In this document: in pieces, positions 25,501 to 33,767 of the stretch
How positions within the stretch are numbered: position 1 is the first letter of the stretch
How the letters are laid out: each line of letters starts with the position of its first letter
Origin: an uncultured Lachnospiraceae bacterium
Lineage (GTDB): Bacteria; Bacillota; Clostridia; Lachnospirales; Lachnospiraceae
Assembly: GCA_934394565.1 (NCBI GenBank)
Contig: CAKRQV010000013.1
Coordinates: forward strand, 21,805-85,804
Direction: 5' to 3'
Length of the DNA: 64,000 nt
The notes under the pieces: generated by a model
The model's input: only the letters and a program-made list of their open reading frames with translations
Databases searched by the model: none
Told to the model about the DNA's origin: nothing
Program-made: the position numbers and the translations under genes

Positions 25501-25682
25501 GTGTAATCCTCCGCTGTCTGATTGTCTGTTACCATCTGTGTACTCTGCGTTCCCAGGAACTTGTCAATATCTGTACGGAAGGTATCGATGACCATTGCAG
25601 CAGATAAAGACAGGGCAAGTAATGATGTACCTGTAGTAGCCAGGCCACGCCATACACGGCGTTTTGTCTTCTTCTCTTTCAT
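22593..25682 (-). CDS. Membrane-anchored, circularly permuted GH3 beta-glucosidase-type enzyme
   Basis: 1029 residues. An N-terminal membrane segment (TSLLALSLSAAMVI) is followed by the GH3 C-domain (MSEEGTVLLKNDGALPL; later FGYGLSYTTF), an Fn3-like domain (GKDVVQLYASVPY), and only then the GH3 N-terminal barrel (ISSPEAVQNDGPNGI, LLAPKHLAFND, and GFKGLISEDFIQD with the likely nucleophile Asp). It ends in a membrane helix (IAFALLTLAAIAMYL) and KKK. This is the reverse of the usual domain order, as in some Ruminococcus and Butyrivibrio GH3 enzymes. The catalytic part should face outside. AGGAGG precedes the ATG at 25682. Confidence 0.88.
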   Translation of the reverse strand: MKEKKTKRRVWRGLATTGTSLLALSLSAAMVIDTFRTDIDKFLGTQSTQMVTDNQTAEDYTYKSDYTSTTELLDAIEDLGERMSEEGTVLLKNDGALPLSADEKQKVTFLGFSSYFPIQGGDFGSTLSENEGTDADTVDMVEAFEAKGYTLNPIVKEMYTSMKEEFKSEAVLPWGVTTYYRATSPAIGGTFTSLEPTQDRLNEVEPTWKDSMNDYNVMVVTIGRAAGENTNYTPGKEGVNPDQDLNQEDPLGLSDTERATIDAAVKAKETNGGKVVVLLNNASAMEIDEIKNNDGVDALLEVGIPGGYGFYGVADVLSGDANPSGHLADTYAVDNSASPAAQNYGDYEWTNEDSAYSINSEIVEAESIYTGYKYYETRYADVVLGQGNAADSVGSSNGGAWAYDSEVSYPFGYGLSYTTFSQTLDSLNVDLAAKTVTAQVTVTNTGDVAGKDVVQLYASVPYTDYDREHLVEKAAVQLLDYEKTEELQPGESVQITVTADAQDMASWDSTAANAAGTTGNYMLDAGDYYFTIGNGSHEAVNNVLAAQGYNESNGMTAAGNAANVQTWNLAEMDTTTFAETLSGTAVENQLQDMDLNTYMPGTVTYLTRNDWSGTFPKTYKDLTATDEMVQIMQNDIYEITENGDPSSVTFGADNGLTLADLKGVTDINDERWSELMDQLNLEDAMIRVGFGGTSTKPIASISSPEAVQNDGPNGINSYPLGQYANTDTSSADPCAIDPGDKNLSYKFGTMANEPVIAQTFSKQLAAEYGQVIGNYSLWSNLTIFWGAGTNLHRTPYNARNHEYYSEDAVLTAYQASNYIAEAMKYGVLLAPKHLAFNDTEINRSGIATFMTEQKARENELRGTQASIEDAKALAVMTTFNRIGCTAGNAHYGLLMNILRKEWGFKGLISEDFIQDANYAVLKEAAHNGVTMTCNTGDSTMAAVSAKWDYWTLENVCRDAQLMQDLKNDMLWQNYALANSNAMDGLNSTSRIEKVRTWYDNALTGVEIAFALLTLAAIAMYLKGTKKKEN

Positions 25683-25762
25683 AATTTCCTCCTGTGGAAA
25701 AATATCTATAACAAACATTTTGCATTGTCCGCATGTCAGCAAAATGCCATGTTATTCCCTTT

Positions 25763-27460
25763 TTATTTTTTCTTTTTTGCAGCCTTTGCTTCGGCTTTGG
25801 CTTTCTTTTCCGCCAGCTTGTTCTGGTACTTTGCTTCTTCTGCGGAAAAATCCAGACCTTTCTTCTGACAGTAGGCTTTCAGCTCTTCTTTTCTGGCTTC
25901 CTCTGCCTGACGCTCGGCCTCCTCCTGCTCCATACGCAGTCTCTCGGCCGGCTCGACCCATTCGCCACCGGCAGCAATTACAGCTGCTTTCTGATTCTCC
26001 AGGATCGTTTCCTGATCCTCTTTGATATGTTTTTCTACTTTAAGGAAGCACATCAGTACTACGATAACGGCATAACAGATCAGCTCGATGCCAAGGTAGC
26101 ACAGTGTCAGCATGTTCTGGACACTGCCGTTTTGTACGGCAGCCGTGGCATCGTAACCTGCTGCAGTCAAAAGTGCATTGATAATACCGTTACCAAGCCC
26201 GGTCATACCGACCATGATCGCACCATAGACGGACATCGTAAAGCCGTCACTTCTGAAGCCGTTCTTTGCCTCCAGATGATCCAGTACATCGGACAGCAGA
26301 GCCAGTGTCACGTACATCGCCGGAATGGAGCCGATACCCTTTAAGATAACACCCGCGCATACAATAGCGAAGCTGTGTACATTTAAGAAGCTGACCAGTC
26401 CGCCGACAACGGAAATACCAAGACCGATGGTGACGGCTCTCTGCTTGCCCAGCTTGTCAGCGATCGGCCAGGCAATGACCATACCGATGGCTGTCGGCAG
26501 TCCACCGATCAGACCCAGCGTACCCATGGCCGTACCTGCAGCTGCCTCGGTACTGATACCGTCAAACATCCATCTGGCATAGTAGCTCATGGAACCATTC
26601 TTAACCAGACCGCCAAACTGGAACAAAAGGAAGTACAGGATGATAATCCACCAGTAGGCATTGGATACACACGCCTTGACCTGGCGGTTCATCGGCAGCT
26701 TTTCTTCCCTGATATTCAGCTTCATATTCTCTTCTGTGATACGCTCTCTCGTGAAGAAGTACTCCAGAAGGATGGCAAAGAATGTCACAACACACAGCAC
26801 GATCATCACGATACGCCAGTTATTATAGCTTGCTGTGGTATCGATCACACCGTCATGGTCCACAAAAAGGAAGCTCTGTAACAGGATCGGCACAAGGATG
26901 CTCGCACCGACACCGACAGCTGCCACACCGGAGGCATTGGAAAATGTCGCCAGCATACCTCTGTGGTTGGAATTTCTCGTGGACAGAGAAACCAGGGAGC
27001 TGTGTGCCGTATAGTAAAACGGATACGCTACCGCATAGTACAGGTTATAGGAGATCGCGATCCATGCCATCTGTACAGCTGGGCTGGCACTCTCCGGTGT
27101 CAGAAACAGCAGCGCGACCGCTACGGTAACCAGCGGGGCAGACAAAAGCATAAACGGTCTTGCCTTACCCTGTGAGGTTCTCGTATTGTCCATCAGATGT
27201 CCCACGACCAGATTTCCGATGATGACAAAAATAACGGAGATCATCGGCAGGATTGCCGAGAAAATACCGAATTTTGCCGTATCTGTCCATCCCAGGACAT
27301 CCGAATAATATCTGTTCAGATAAGACCCGAAAATAGCATTGGAGATCAATGCGCAAAACGGGGCAATGAAGTAGCCAAGGAGCATTTCTTTTGGCTTCAC
27401 GTTCGCAGAAGTAATCTTCGTTCTGAACAGTGGATTGTCAAAAAAGCTTTTTTTCTCCAT
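25763..27460 (-). CDS. GPH family sugar:cation symporter
   Basis: 565 residues. Twelve membrane segments of the glycoside-pentoside-hexuronide:cation symporter type, starting LGYFIAPFCALISNAIFGSY; the conserved loop is NSNHRGMLATFSNASG. A cytoplasmic tail of about 90 residues is unusually long, Glu/Lys/Ala-rich and probably coiled (ending AKAEAKAAKKKK). It is encoded 24 bp after the rhamnosidase, so it probably imports rhamnosides or oligosaccharides for intracellular cleavage. An 80-bp gap with a hairpin (CATTTTGC/GCAAAATG, about 25717-25749) separates it from the GH3 gene. Confidence 0.88.
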   Translation of the reverse strand: MEKKSFFDNPLFRTKITSANVKPKEMLLGYFIAPFCALISNAIFGSYLNRYYSDVLGWTDTAKFGIFSAILPMISVIFVIIGNLVVGHLMDNTRTSQGKARPFMLLSAPLVTVAVALLFLTPESASPAVQMAWIAISYNLYYAVAYPFYYTAHSSLVSLSTRNSNHRGMLATFSNASGVAAVGVGASILVPILLQSFLFVDHDGVIDTTASYNNWRIVMIVLCVVTFFAILLEYFFTRERITEENMKLNIREEKLPMNRQVKACVSNAYWWIIILYFLLFQFGGLVKNGSMSYYARWMFDGISTEAAAGTAMGTLGLIGGLPTAIGMVIAWPIADKLGKQRAVTIGLGISVVGGLVSFLNVHSFAIVCAGVILKGIGSIPAMYVTLALLSDVLDHLEAKNGFRSDGFTMSVYGAIMVGMTGLGNGIINALLTAAGYDATAAVQNGSVQNMLTLCYLGIELICYAVIVVLMCFLKVEKHIKEDQETILENQKAAVIAAGGEWVEPAERLRMEQEEAERQAEEARKEELKAYCQKKGLDFSAEEAKYQNKLAEKKAKAEAKAAKKKK

Positions 27461-27484
27461 GTTTCTTTCCTCTTTCTTCTATAT

Positions 27485-30040
27485 TTAAGCGGGCATTTCC
27501 GTTGCAAACGAATATGCGCCACTTCCGAGCATTTTTTCTTCTCCATCCGGAAGACTGACGGTTGCCGTCACGCCACAGGGAATCTCCACATGGAGGGTAA
27601 ACCGTCCCTCTCTGATCTCCCATGCACTGACAACCGTACCGTAAGCGGTGCGTACAGCACCACGGGCCTGCGTCAGGCCGCCGCCGACAAGCGGTGCGAT
27701 CCTGATCTCTTTGCCACCGCCGCTTAATGTCTCGATACCTGCGATCCTTCTGTACAGGAAATCACCGACCGCGCCGTAGGAGAAATGGTTAAAGGAAACC
27801 ATGCCGCCGGTACCGTCATCGTCACCGGTATTGCAGGTACCGTCTTCTCTTAAGGCATCCCAGCGCTCCCAGATTGTCGTTCCGCCGACCTTCATCTCAT
27901 ACAGCCAGGACGGACATGTATCGGTCATCAGCATCTTAAATGCATCCTCCTCATACCCATTGTCTGCCAGCGCAAACAGGATATACGGCGTTCCCGGGAA
28001 TCCGGTAGCGATATGATAGTCGTTTTCTCTGACGATCCTTGCCAGATGGGCTGCTGTCGTCTTTTTATCTTCTTCTGAGAGCATACCGTAGTATAACGGC
28101 AGTACATACCCGGTCTGGAATTCGTTTTTTACCTTGCAGTCCCTGTCCATCAGGATCTCTCTGTAAGCATCTGCTGTCTTTTCGCTCAGATCTTTATAAT
28201 AAGCAGCGTCCTCTGTCTCACCCAGGATCTCTGCGATCTGCGATAAAATTTTACTGGAATGGGACATACAGGCTGTGGCTGTCCACTTGCCGCGGCCCAT
28301 CCAGGCCCAAAGTCCGATGCCCGGCGCACACCAGTCACCGTAATGGTGCAGAAGCTTCCATATATATTTATGCCTGCCCACAGAACCAAGTCCGGCCCAG
28401 AATTTGCATGCCTTCATGTAGCGCTTCATTGTCGGGTACATCGTCCGTAACAGGCCAATGTCTCCACGCATTTTATATTCAGCCCACGGGGCCAGGATAC
28501 AGGCATCGCCCCAGTGATCGACAGCCATCGGGATCATAATCTCCCACTGTCCCGGAACCACCACCAGCGGAACCGTGACCGGTATACCGCCGCCTTTATT
28601 CTGCTCGCTTCTGACATCCTTGAACCATTTTTCAAGGAAACGGCTCATGTCAAAATTGTAAGCCGCCGTCGGGGAAAACAGAGCCATATCCCCTGTCCAT
28701 CCCATACGCTCATCTCTCTGCGGACAGTCCGTCGGAATATCGACAAAATTCGATTTGGCACCCCAGCGGATACTGCTCTGCAGTCTGTTGACCAGCTCGT
28801 TGGAGCAGGAAAACTCACCGTTATCCTCCACATCGGAATACAGTGCAACCGCAGTCAGCTCTACATCACCGGCCTCGGCGCCCTCCATGCTCACATACCG
28901 AAAGCCCATATATGTCATCCGCGGTGACCATGTCTGCTCTCCATCCCGGCAGATGTATATCGCTTCCTGCTTTGCTGTTCGCAAGGGCTTCGTAAACAGT
29001 TCGCCATCCATCAGGATCTCTGCATGACGGAAGGTGATCTTCTGTCCCTTTTTGCCCCTGATCTTCGCAGAGATCACACCAGCAAAATTCTGTCCGAAAT
29101 CATAGATCAGCACGCCGCTTTTTGCCTTTGTCACAGAAACCGGAGTAAATACCTCATGTGCCTTTACCGGTGCGCCGTACTGTGCCAGAAGCTCGGGATG
29201 CAGCTTGACCGTCTCCCGGGCTGCCTTATGCCAGCTGATCTTTTGCATATCAACGGTAGCATCGTATACTTCTCCGTTGTAAAACTCGGCTTCTCTGACA
29301 CTGCCGTCCAGTGTCACATCCCAGCTCTCGTCCGTACCGATGATTTCTTCCGTATCGTCCTCGTAGGTGAGTCGAAGCTCGCACAGAAGCGCCTGTCTGT
29401 CGGCATAGTATCTGTTGACTCTTTTATAGGTAAAAGATCCGACCGCCCAGCCACCTGCAACAATCGCACAGAGTTCATTTTCTCCGTCGGACAGCTGCCT
29501 GGTGATATCGTAGGTCTGGTACTGCAGCTGGTGCTTATAGGATGTAAAGCCGGGAGCAAAATAGGTATCGCCTACCTTTTCCCCATTCAGTGTCAGCTCA
29601 TAGATACCAAGAGCTGTCGCATACAGCCGGGCTGCCTTTATCTTCTTTTTACAGGTGATATCTTTTCGGAAGGTCATGACCTTTGGAGAAATCTTTTTCT
29701 CTGTAAAGTGATACTCTCCGTCCGTGATCCAGTCCGCCATAAACGGAGTGCCCATGCGGCCGGTCTCAAAGCATGTCTCCGCCGTTGCCATCTCACCCGC
29801 ATTATCCACAGCCGTCACATGCACTGTATACGTGGTAAACGGCAACAACTGTTTTCCCTCATATGGGATCAGGATCTGGGCTTTAGTCTCTACAGACCAG
29901 TCACCGATACGGATCACTGCATGATCCAGCATGACATTTTCCCGGTCACTCTCCAGCTGGAAAGACACCCGCGGATGCTCACAGTCCGTCACACAGCCCG
30001 TCGCCAGATGCTCCACTGTCAGTCTGCTGATTTTCAGCAT
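27485..30040 (-). CDS. GH78 alpha-L-rhamnosidase
   Basis: 851 residues, no signal peptide, so cytoplasmic. The order is an N-terminal Ig-like domain, two beta domains (TYFAPGFTSYKHQLQYQTYD; YDFGQNFAGVISAKIRG), an (alpha/alpha)6 barrel, and a C-terminal beta sandwich. The catalytic barrel holds DCPQRDERMGWTGD, with the general acid Glu, and a later GGTTIWERWDALRED with the second carboxylate. It releases alpha-L-rhamnose from glycosides. It is the first gene of the operon; its promoter overlaps a paired direct repeat (30121-30167). Confidence 0.93.
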   Translation of the reverse strand: MLKISRLTVEHLATGCVTDCEHPRVSFQLESDRENVMLDHAVIRIGDWSVETKAQILIPYEGKQLLPFTTYTVHVTAVDNAGEMATAETCFETGRMGTPFMADWITDGEYHFTEKKISPKVMTFRKDITCKKKIKAARLYATALGIYELTLNGEKVGDTYFAPGFTSYKHQLQYQTYDITRQLSDGENELCAIVAGGWAVGSFTYKRVNRYYADRQALLCELRLTYEDDTEEIIGTDESWDVTLDGSVREAEFYNGEVYDATVDMQKISWHKAARETVKLHPELLAQYGAPVKAHEVFTPVSVTKAKSGVLIYDFGQNFAGVISAKIRGKKGQKITFRHAEILMDGELFTKPLRTAKQEAIYICRDGEQTWSPRMTYMGFRYVSMEGAEAGDVELTAVALYSDVEDNGEFSCSNELVNRLQSSIRWGAKSNFVDIPTDCPQRDERMGWTGDMALFSPTAAYNFDMSRFLEKWFKDVRSEQNKGGGIPVTVPLVVVPGQWEIMIPMAVDHWGDACILAPWAEYKMRGDIGLLRTMYPTMKRYMKACKFWAGLGSVGRHKYIWKLLHHYGDWCAPGIGLWAWMGRGKWTATACMSHSSKILSQIAEILGETEDAAYYKDLSEKTADAYREILMDRDCKVKNEFQTGYVLPLYYGMLSEEDKKTTAAHLARIVRENDYHIATGFPGTPYILFALADNGYEEDAFKMLMTDTCPSWLYEMKVGGTTIWERWDALREDGTCNTGDDDGTGGMVSFNHFSYGAVGDFLYRRIAGIETLSGGGKEIRIAPLVGGGLTQARGAVRTAYGTVVSAWEIREGRFTLHVEIPCGVTATVSLPDGEEKMLGSGAYSFATEMPA

Positions 30041-30120
30041 ATGTTGTTTTTCCTCTCTTTCTCTCTTCTCCTGTATTTTTCAAAAAAACACAGGTTTTTT
30101 TACGTTTCTTTGATAGATGC

Positions 30121-30167
30121 ATCATAACACTTCGCTTCGTGAACGGTAAAAAAAGAGCGTGAACGGT
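30121..30167 (-). promoter_or_regulatory. GH78 operon promoter with an activator-type direct repeat
   Basis: On the minus strand TATGAT (30121-30126) is preceded, 17 bp upstream, by a poor -35, TTACCG (30144-30149). The 10-bp sequence ACCGTTCACG occurs exactly twice (30138-30147 and 30158-30167), 20 bp apart, the nearer copy overlapping the -35. A weak -35 with an adjacent direct repeat is typical of activator control. The arm resembles the LytTR consensus core (CGTT), so the neighbouring LytTR regulator is a candidate; an AraC protein is the alternative. Confidence 0.65.
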
Positions 30168-30224
30168 CTGGTTTTTAACGTGATTTGCAAGATATAAAAA
30201 ATCAGCCCTGTATACTTTTTCAGG

Positions 30225-30277
30225 AAAAAACAGTCTGTACTGACGAAACTTTATATCGTCAGTACAGACTGTTTTTT
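30225..30277. terminator. Strong terminator after the lysozyme gene
   Basis: A 22-bp perfect stem starts AAAAAACAGTCTG and ends CAGACTGTTTTTT, around a 9-nt loop. It ends the minus-strand lysozyme operon upstream of the GH78 promoter. Confidence 0.9.
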
Positions 30278-30324
30278 GCAGATTCTGTACAGTATTTCAT
30301 GCATCTTTTACCATCGTATACTGC

Positions 30325-30999
30325 TTATTGAAATTTTTCCAGATATTTCAATGCCCGGTTATAACGTTCATTCTCTGACTGCGCCTTCGCCTCTTCCCCT
30401 TTCAGACCAAGCAGTGCCGCTGACCGTTCCAGATCGTAGGCAAACTCTACGGCACACTGGTGTACATCATGGGAAGTCCGCAGCGTTGTGTCCAACCCCG
30501 GATACTTCTCCTTTATCAGCGTAAGCATGGCATCCAGCTGGGCATACAGATCACCGATACTCCGCCCGGAATCTATGGCTGTATCGTACAGCACCTCTTT
30601 CAGAGAATAGTGGGTAAAACCGATAAGACCATACCCGATCGCATCCTTTGTAAAATCCTCCCGTGACATTTCGCCCGTATCCACAGCATGCGTATAGGAA
30701 CGGGATGCCTTGTCCTCCGGCTTGCACCCTTGCCTGATACAGGGGTAAACGCCAGATTCCACATCCATATTCCCCAGCGCACCGCTGGCTCCCTCCGGCG
30801 TGTAGCCGGACCGGATCAGATAGGTATAGACCGTCGGGGCATAATTCTGACGGGTATGGGAACCGTTCAGTACACCCGCCAGAAGGATCAGAAGTAAAAC
30901 CAACGGAACGGATACCAGCACCTTCCCCAGCGTAGTCAGGGAATTCCAGAAACGCACAATCTTATAGCGTGATTTTGTTCTTTTTCTTTTTGTAGTCAT
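30325..30999 (-). CDS. Membrane-anchored phage-tail-type lysozyme
   Basis: 224 residues. A basic N-terminus and one membrane helix (GKVLVSVPLVLLLILLAGVL, about 30-50) precede a domain like phage tail tip lysozyme: YLIRSGYTPEGASGALGNMD then VESG, with the catalytic-type Glu, and later DAIGYGLIGFTHY. It probably cuts peptidoglycan on the outer face of the membrane. No other phage gene is near, so this is a cellular copy rather than a prophage part. It follows the HipA-like gene by 23 bp. Confidence 0.8.
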   Translation of the reverse strand: MTTKRKRTKSRYKIVRFWNSLTTLGKVLVSVPLVLLLILLAGVLNGSHTRQNYAPTVYTYLIRSGYTPEGASGALGNMDVESGVYPCIRQGCKPEDKASRSYTHAVDTGEMSREDFTKDAIGYGLIGFTHYSLKEVLYDTAIDSGRSIGDLYAQLDAMLTLIKEKYPGLDTTLRTSHDVHQCAVEFAYDLERSAALLGLKGEEAKAQSENERYNRALKYLEKFQ

Positions 31000-31022
31000 A
31001 GATATGTATTCTTTCTTGCATT

Positions 31023-32141
31023 TTACTGTAAAACGGCTTGCAGTTGCCGGATCACCTGTCCGATCTCATAGAGAGCCTGGCTGTTTACCACAGAAAAATC
31101 AATGTTTTTTTCTTTTCCTGCATATGTTTTCTCATACTCAGCCGCTTTTTGTTCATCCTTTTCCTTGTACCTGGCCATGCCAATACGAAATGCAAAGGAA
31201 CTGGCCTTATCCGGGTATGCCGTATTTTTCTGCAATTCAAACCATTCCCGGTGATGCTGCAGATCATATGTAAAGTCGGACAACTTATCCAGAAAATGCT
31301 TTGTCACCTCCGGATAATGCTCCTTTATGTATACCAGATTATGATGCAAAGCCACGGCACTGGCTTCCATCAGCGCCCGCTCCTTCGCATCCGTCACATA
31401 CGCATATTCCCCGTCTGTCACATCCGCCCCACCGATGGAACGCAACAGCTCGTCAAATGCATGCTTATGCTGCACATAATGATCCGGGAACTGGTAGTAT
31501 GTGGAAAACTCATGATCGATCATCGGCGCCAGTCCGATGATTTCTTCTCCACATCCTTCGCCGCTTCCTTCCTTATTTTCCTGACACAAAAATGCCACGT
31601 TTTCATAATGGTAATTCTGATCCCCTTTCAGGATCGACACAAGCACCTGCATGGCCAGCGCTTCTGCAATATCCGTATGCTGCTGAAAATAAGCCGAAGA
31701 AAAAATATCGGTGAAATCATAAAACATCTCACAATAATTCACATACTGGTCAATATCTACCCGAGCATCCGGATATTTCCGGAAAAATTCCAGAAGATTC
31801 AACAGATACTCTCCCTCGCCATTGACCAGGGGTACCGCCGTCCCATAATCATAATATTTTCCAGTCTCTTTCTCATAACCATCGCAGAAAGCCAGCTGAT
31901 ATACCGGCGCCGGTTCAAAATACGCATTGATCACCGTTGACCAGAACACCTCTGCATAGGCAAACAGCGGTGTCGAAAACGGTTTGGACTTTGTCAGTGG
32001 TTTGAATATCCGACCATCCGCAAATACCGGAAAATGCTTCTCTCCCCTGACAACTCCGACAGCTTCGACGGTCAGGTTCGCTTTGCGCGCATTGTATGTG
32101 TAATGGGCGGTGGTGTAATTTATATTTGGATTTTGGTTCAT
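31023..32141 (-). CDS. HipA-like kinase homologue
   Basis: 372 residues, no membrane segment. I recognise a weak HipA/CtkA-like pattern: a nucleotide-Lys-like ADGRIFKPLTKSKP, a following acidic helix LFAYAEVFWSTVI, a catalytic-loop-like LKGDQNYHYENVAFL, and a metal-site-like LAPMIDHEFSTYY. In the loop the usual D-R-H-x-x-N reads N-Y-H-Y-E-N, so the catalytic Asp may be shifted or lost. HipA kinases phosphorylate translation factors; no HipB-like antitoxin is adjacent. The gene has its own promoter (32190-32218) and is followed by the lysozyme. Assignment is from motifs only. Confidence 0.5.
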   Translation of the reverse strand: MNQNPNINYTTAHYTYNARKANLTVEAVGVVRGEKHFPVFADGRIFKPLTKSKPFSTPLFAYAEVFWSTVINAYFEPAPVYQLAFCDGYEKETGKYYDYGTAVPLVNGEGEYLLNLLEFFRKYPDARVDIDQYVNYCEMFYDFTDIFSSAYFQQHTDIAEALAMQVLVSILKGDQNYHYENVAFLCQENKEGSGEGCGEEIIGLAPMIDHEFSTYYQFPDHYVQHKHAFDELLRSIGGADVTDGEYAYVTDAKERALMEASAVALHHNLVYIKEHYPEVTKHFLDKLSDFTYDLQHHREWFELQKNTAYPDKASSFAFRIGMARYKEKDEQKAAEYEKTYAGKEKNIDFSVVNSQALYEIGQVIRQLQAVLQ

Positions 32142-32189
32142 GTTACCTGCTTTCCTGCTGTGGATACAATAATTGCAATGGTTTTCATT

Positions 32190-32218
32190 TTTATATCATA
32201 TACCAATAGTATTGTCAA
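32190..32218 (-). promoter_or_regulatory. Sigma-A promoter of the HipA-like/lysozyme operon
   Basis: On the minus strand TTGACA (32213-32218), 17 bp and TATAAA (32190-32195), 48 bp upstream of the start codon. It shows that this pair is separate from the large upstream operon. Confidence 0.8.
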
Positions 32219-32249
32219 TATATTTTATATTAATGCACCTCATGTTAAC

Positions 32250-32296
32250 GGGGCTGTAGCAATATCATCAAAAACAGATGATTTTGCTACAGCCCC
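32250..32296. terminator. Terminator at the end of the large envelope operon
   Basis: GGGGCTGTAGCAA pairs with TTGCTACAGCCCC, with a further CATC/GATG inner stem. T-rich sequence follows on the plus strand; on the minus strand it lies 24 bp past the last lipoprotein stop codon. Confidence 0.7.
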
Positions 32297-32320
32297 TGCA
32301 TTTTTTTTACTGGCACATGC

Positions 32321-32878
32321 TTAAAAAGAGGAGTGTTCCTCATAAAATGCGTCCTTCGCCTCAACCGTCAGGTCATCCAGTTCTGAGAAAACCTCATTGA
32401 AATTTTGGGGGAAGCTGTTTTCACCTGACGCTTCTATCCTGCTTCCATCCACAAATTCCACCTGAAATCCCATGGTATAGCCATCTAATGCATTGGGATC
32501 CCTTCCACGAAAACCTGCCCAGGAAGCAACGTTATAGTTCTCCAGAACCGTCCGTGCTTTATCAAGTGTCTCTTTATCCACCGGATAGTCAAAAAACTCC
32601 TCTTCTTCCCCATCCCATGGCTCCACCCGTACGAGCGCTCCTTCCTCCTGCCGGATCAGGCTTATACTCCAGATCGGTTCCACCATCGTTCCATGCACAT
32701 AATACTCCAGTTTCTGAATATCCGGAAGTGTCTTTGTGTAATCTTTTTCTACGTCTGCCGTCGTGTCTTCAGGAATAGTATCCGGCTTATTTCCATACCA
32801 CTTTCCGCAGCCTGCAAGCAACGCCGCCCACGTAGTAAATGCTATCAGCAATATCCGGCCTTTCTTTCCTTTTTTCAT
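32321..32878 (-). CDS. Lipoprotein of unknown function
   Basis: 185 residues. Lipoprotein signal MKKGKKGRILLIAF with lipobox LLAGC near residue 24. The mature part begins with an acidic linker and a small alpha/beta domain (YTKTLPDIQKLEYYVHGTM); the family is not recognised. Its ATG overlaps the stop of the TMEM43-like gene (ATGA), so the two are translationally coupled. It is the last gene of the envelope run. Confidence 0.8.
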   Translation of the reverse strand: MKKGKKGRILLIAFTTWAALLAGCGKWYGNKPDTIPEDTTADVEKDYTKTLPDIQKLEYYVHGTMVEPIWSISLIRQEEGALVRVEPWDGEEEEFFDYPVDKETLDKARTVLENYNVASWAGFRGRDPNALDGYTMGFQVEFVDGSRIEASGENSFPQNFNEVFSELDDLTVEAKDAFYEEHSSF

Positions 32879-33717
32879 AAGTCACTTCCATCTTCTTTTG
32901 GGTCACGCTTCTTCAAGAGCATACGCATGCCTGCCGCCAGCAGCAAAACTGTTAATACAACCCAGAAAATACTCACTCCACCGGAAGACATTCCACTTTG
33001 TTTAAGCGCAGTCTTTTTATCCAGTTCTCCGCTCAGCATATTGGGTGTCGCCCCTTTTACATATGTCAGAGTCCCCTGCTCCTGAATGCCAATTACCGTC
33101 ACCATATCCCCATCACTCTGAAAAGGAACGGCATACTGATAACGCCGATCACCTTCCTCGAAAACCCCTCTGCCCATTCGCTGGGTTCCGATAAATTTGT
33201 CACTGCGGTGTTTCCGGTCTGTGAGAATAGCAAGTCCTGCCTCAGATAGCGTCTCCTCATCAAATTCGTATTCTCTTCCCAGCATAAGCTGTTCGATAAA
33301 TTCCTCGGACAGATGATAAGCTCCCACATCTGCTGCGCCCTGGAAGATTTCCATCCCGCCCACGCCCAGATCGGAATTCCATTCCATATTTTCCTCTGTT
33401 GCCGGGAGATTCCACTTTTTCAGCTTCATTTTTTTTGCGCTTCGCATGGCGCGGGGAGCATCGATCGTAAGTCCCAGTTCGTCATCATAAGCCGGTTCCA
33501 GAACCTTCAGTTCTCCGCAGACAATCACGGTCTTTCCATCATTTGCCGGATCATAGCTGCCCTGTCCTACATATACCACATCATCCACTTTTTCCTGCAT
33601 AGCCGCACGCTTTGTACCACACGATTTCACTGCAAAGACAGCACAAAGTAAGCCGAGCAGTATCACGATAATCGCACTTGTTTTTTTATTTTTTCCTGGT
33701 TTCTGGGTTTTTTTCAT
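32875..33717 (-). CDS. TMEM43-like membrane protein
   Basis: 280 residues. One membrane helix lies near the N-terminus (SAIIVILLGLLCAVFAV) and one near the C-terminus (IFWVVLTVLLLAAGMRMLL), with an extracytoplasmic domain between. The stretch NDGKTVIVCGELKVLEP followed by MKLKKWN resembles the TMEM43 (LUMA) family, which has the same end-to-end membrane layout. AAAGGAG fixes the ATG at 33717 over a longer frame from 33744. It lies between a zinc-ribbon membrane protein and a lipoprotein. Family assignment is moderate. Confidence 0.6.
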   Translation of the reverse strand: MKKTQKPGKNKKTSAIIVILLGLLCAVFAVKSCGTKRAAMQEKVDDVVYVGQGSYDPANDGKTVIVCGELKVLEPAYDDELGLTIDAPRAMRSAKKMKLKKWNLPATEENMEWNSDLGVGGMEIFQGAADVGAYHLSEEFIEQLMLGREYEFDEETLSEAGLAILTDRKHRSDKFIGTQRMGRGVFEEGDRRYQYAVPFQSDGDMVTVIGIQEQGTLTYVKGATPNMLSGELDKKTALKQSGMSSGGVSIFWVVLTVLLLAAGMRMLLKKRDPKEDGSDL

Positions 33718-33767
33718 CTTCCCACTCCTTTCTTTCCGGATCATACATCACTGCTCTTCTGTTCACT

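Noticed and set aside
30325..30999. Prophage remnant suggested by the phage-type lysozyme
   Set aside because: No other phage gene is nearby, and the protein has its own membrane anchor and cellular operon context.
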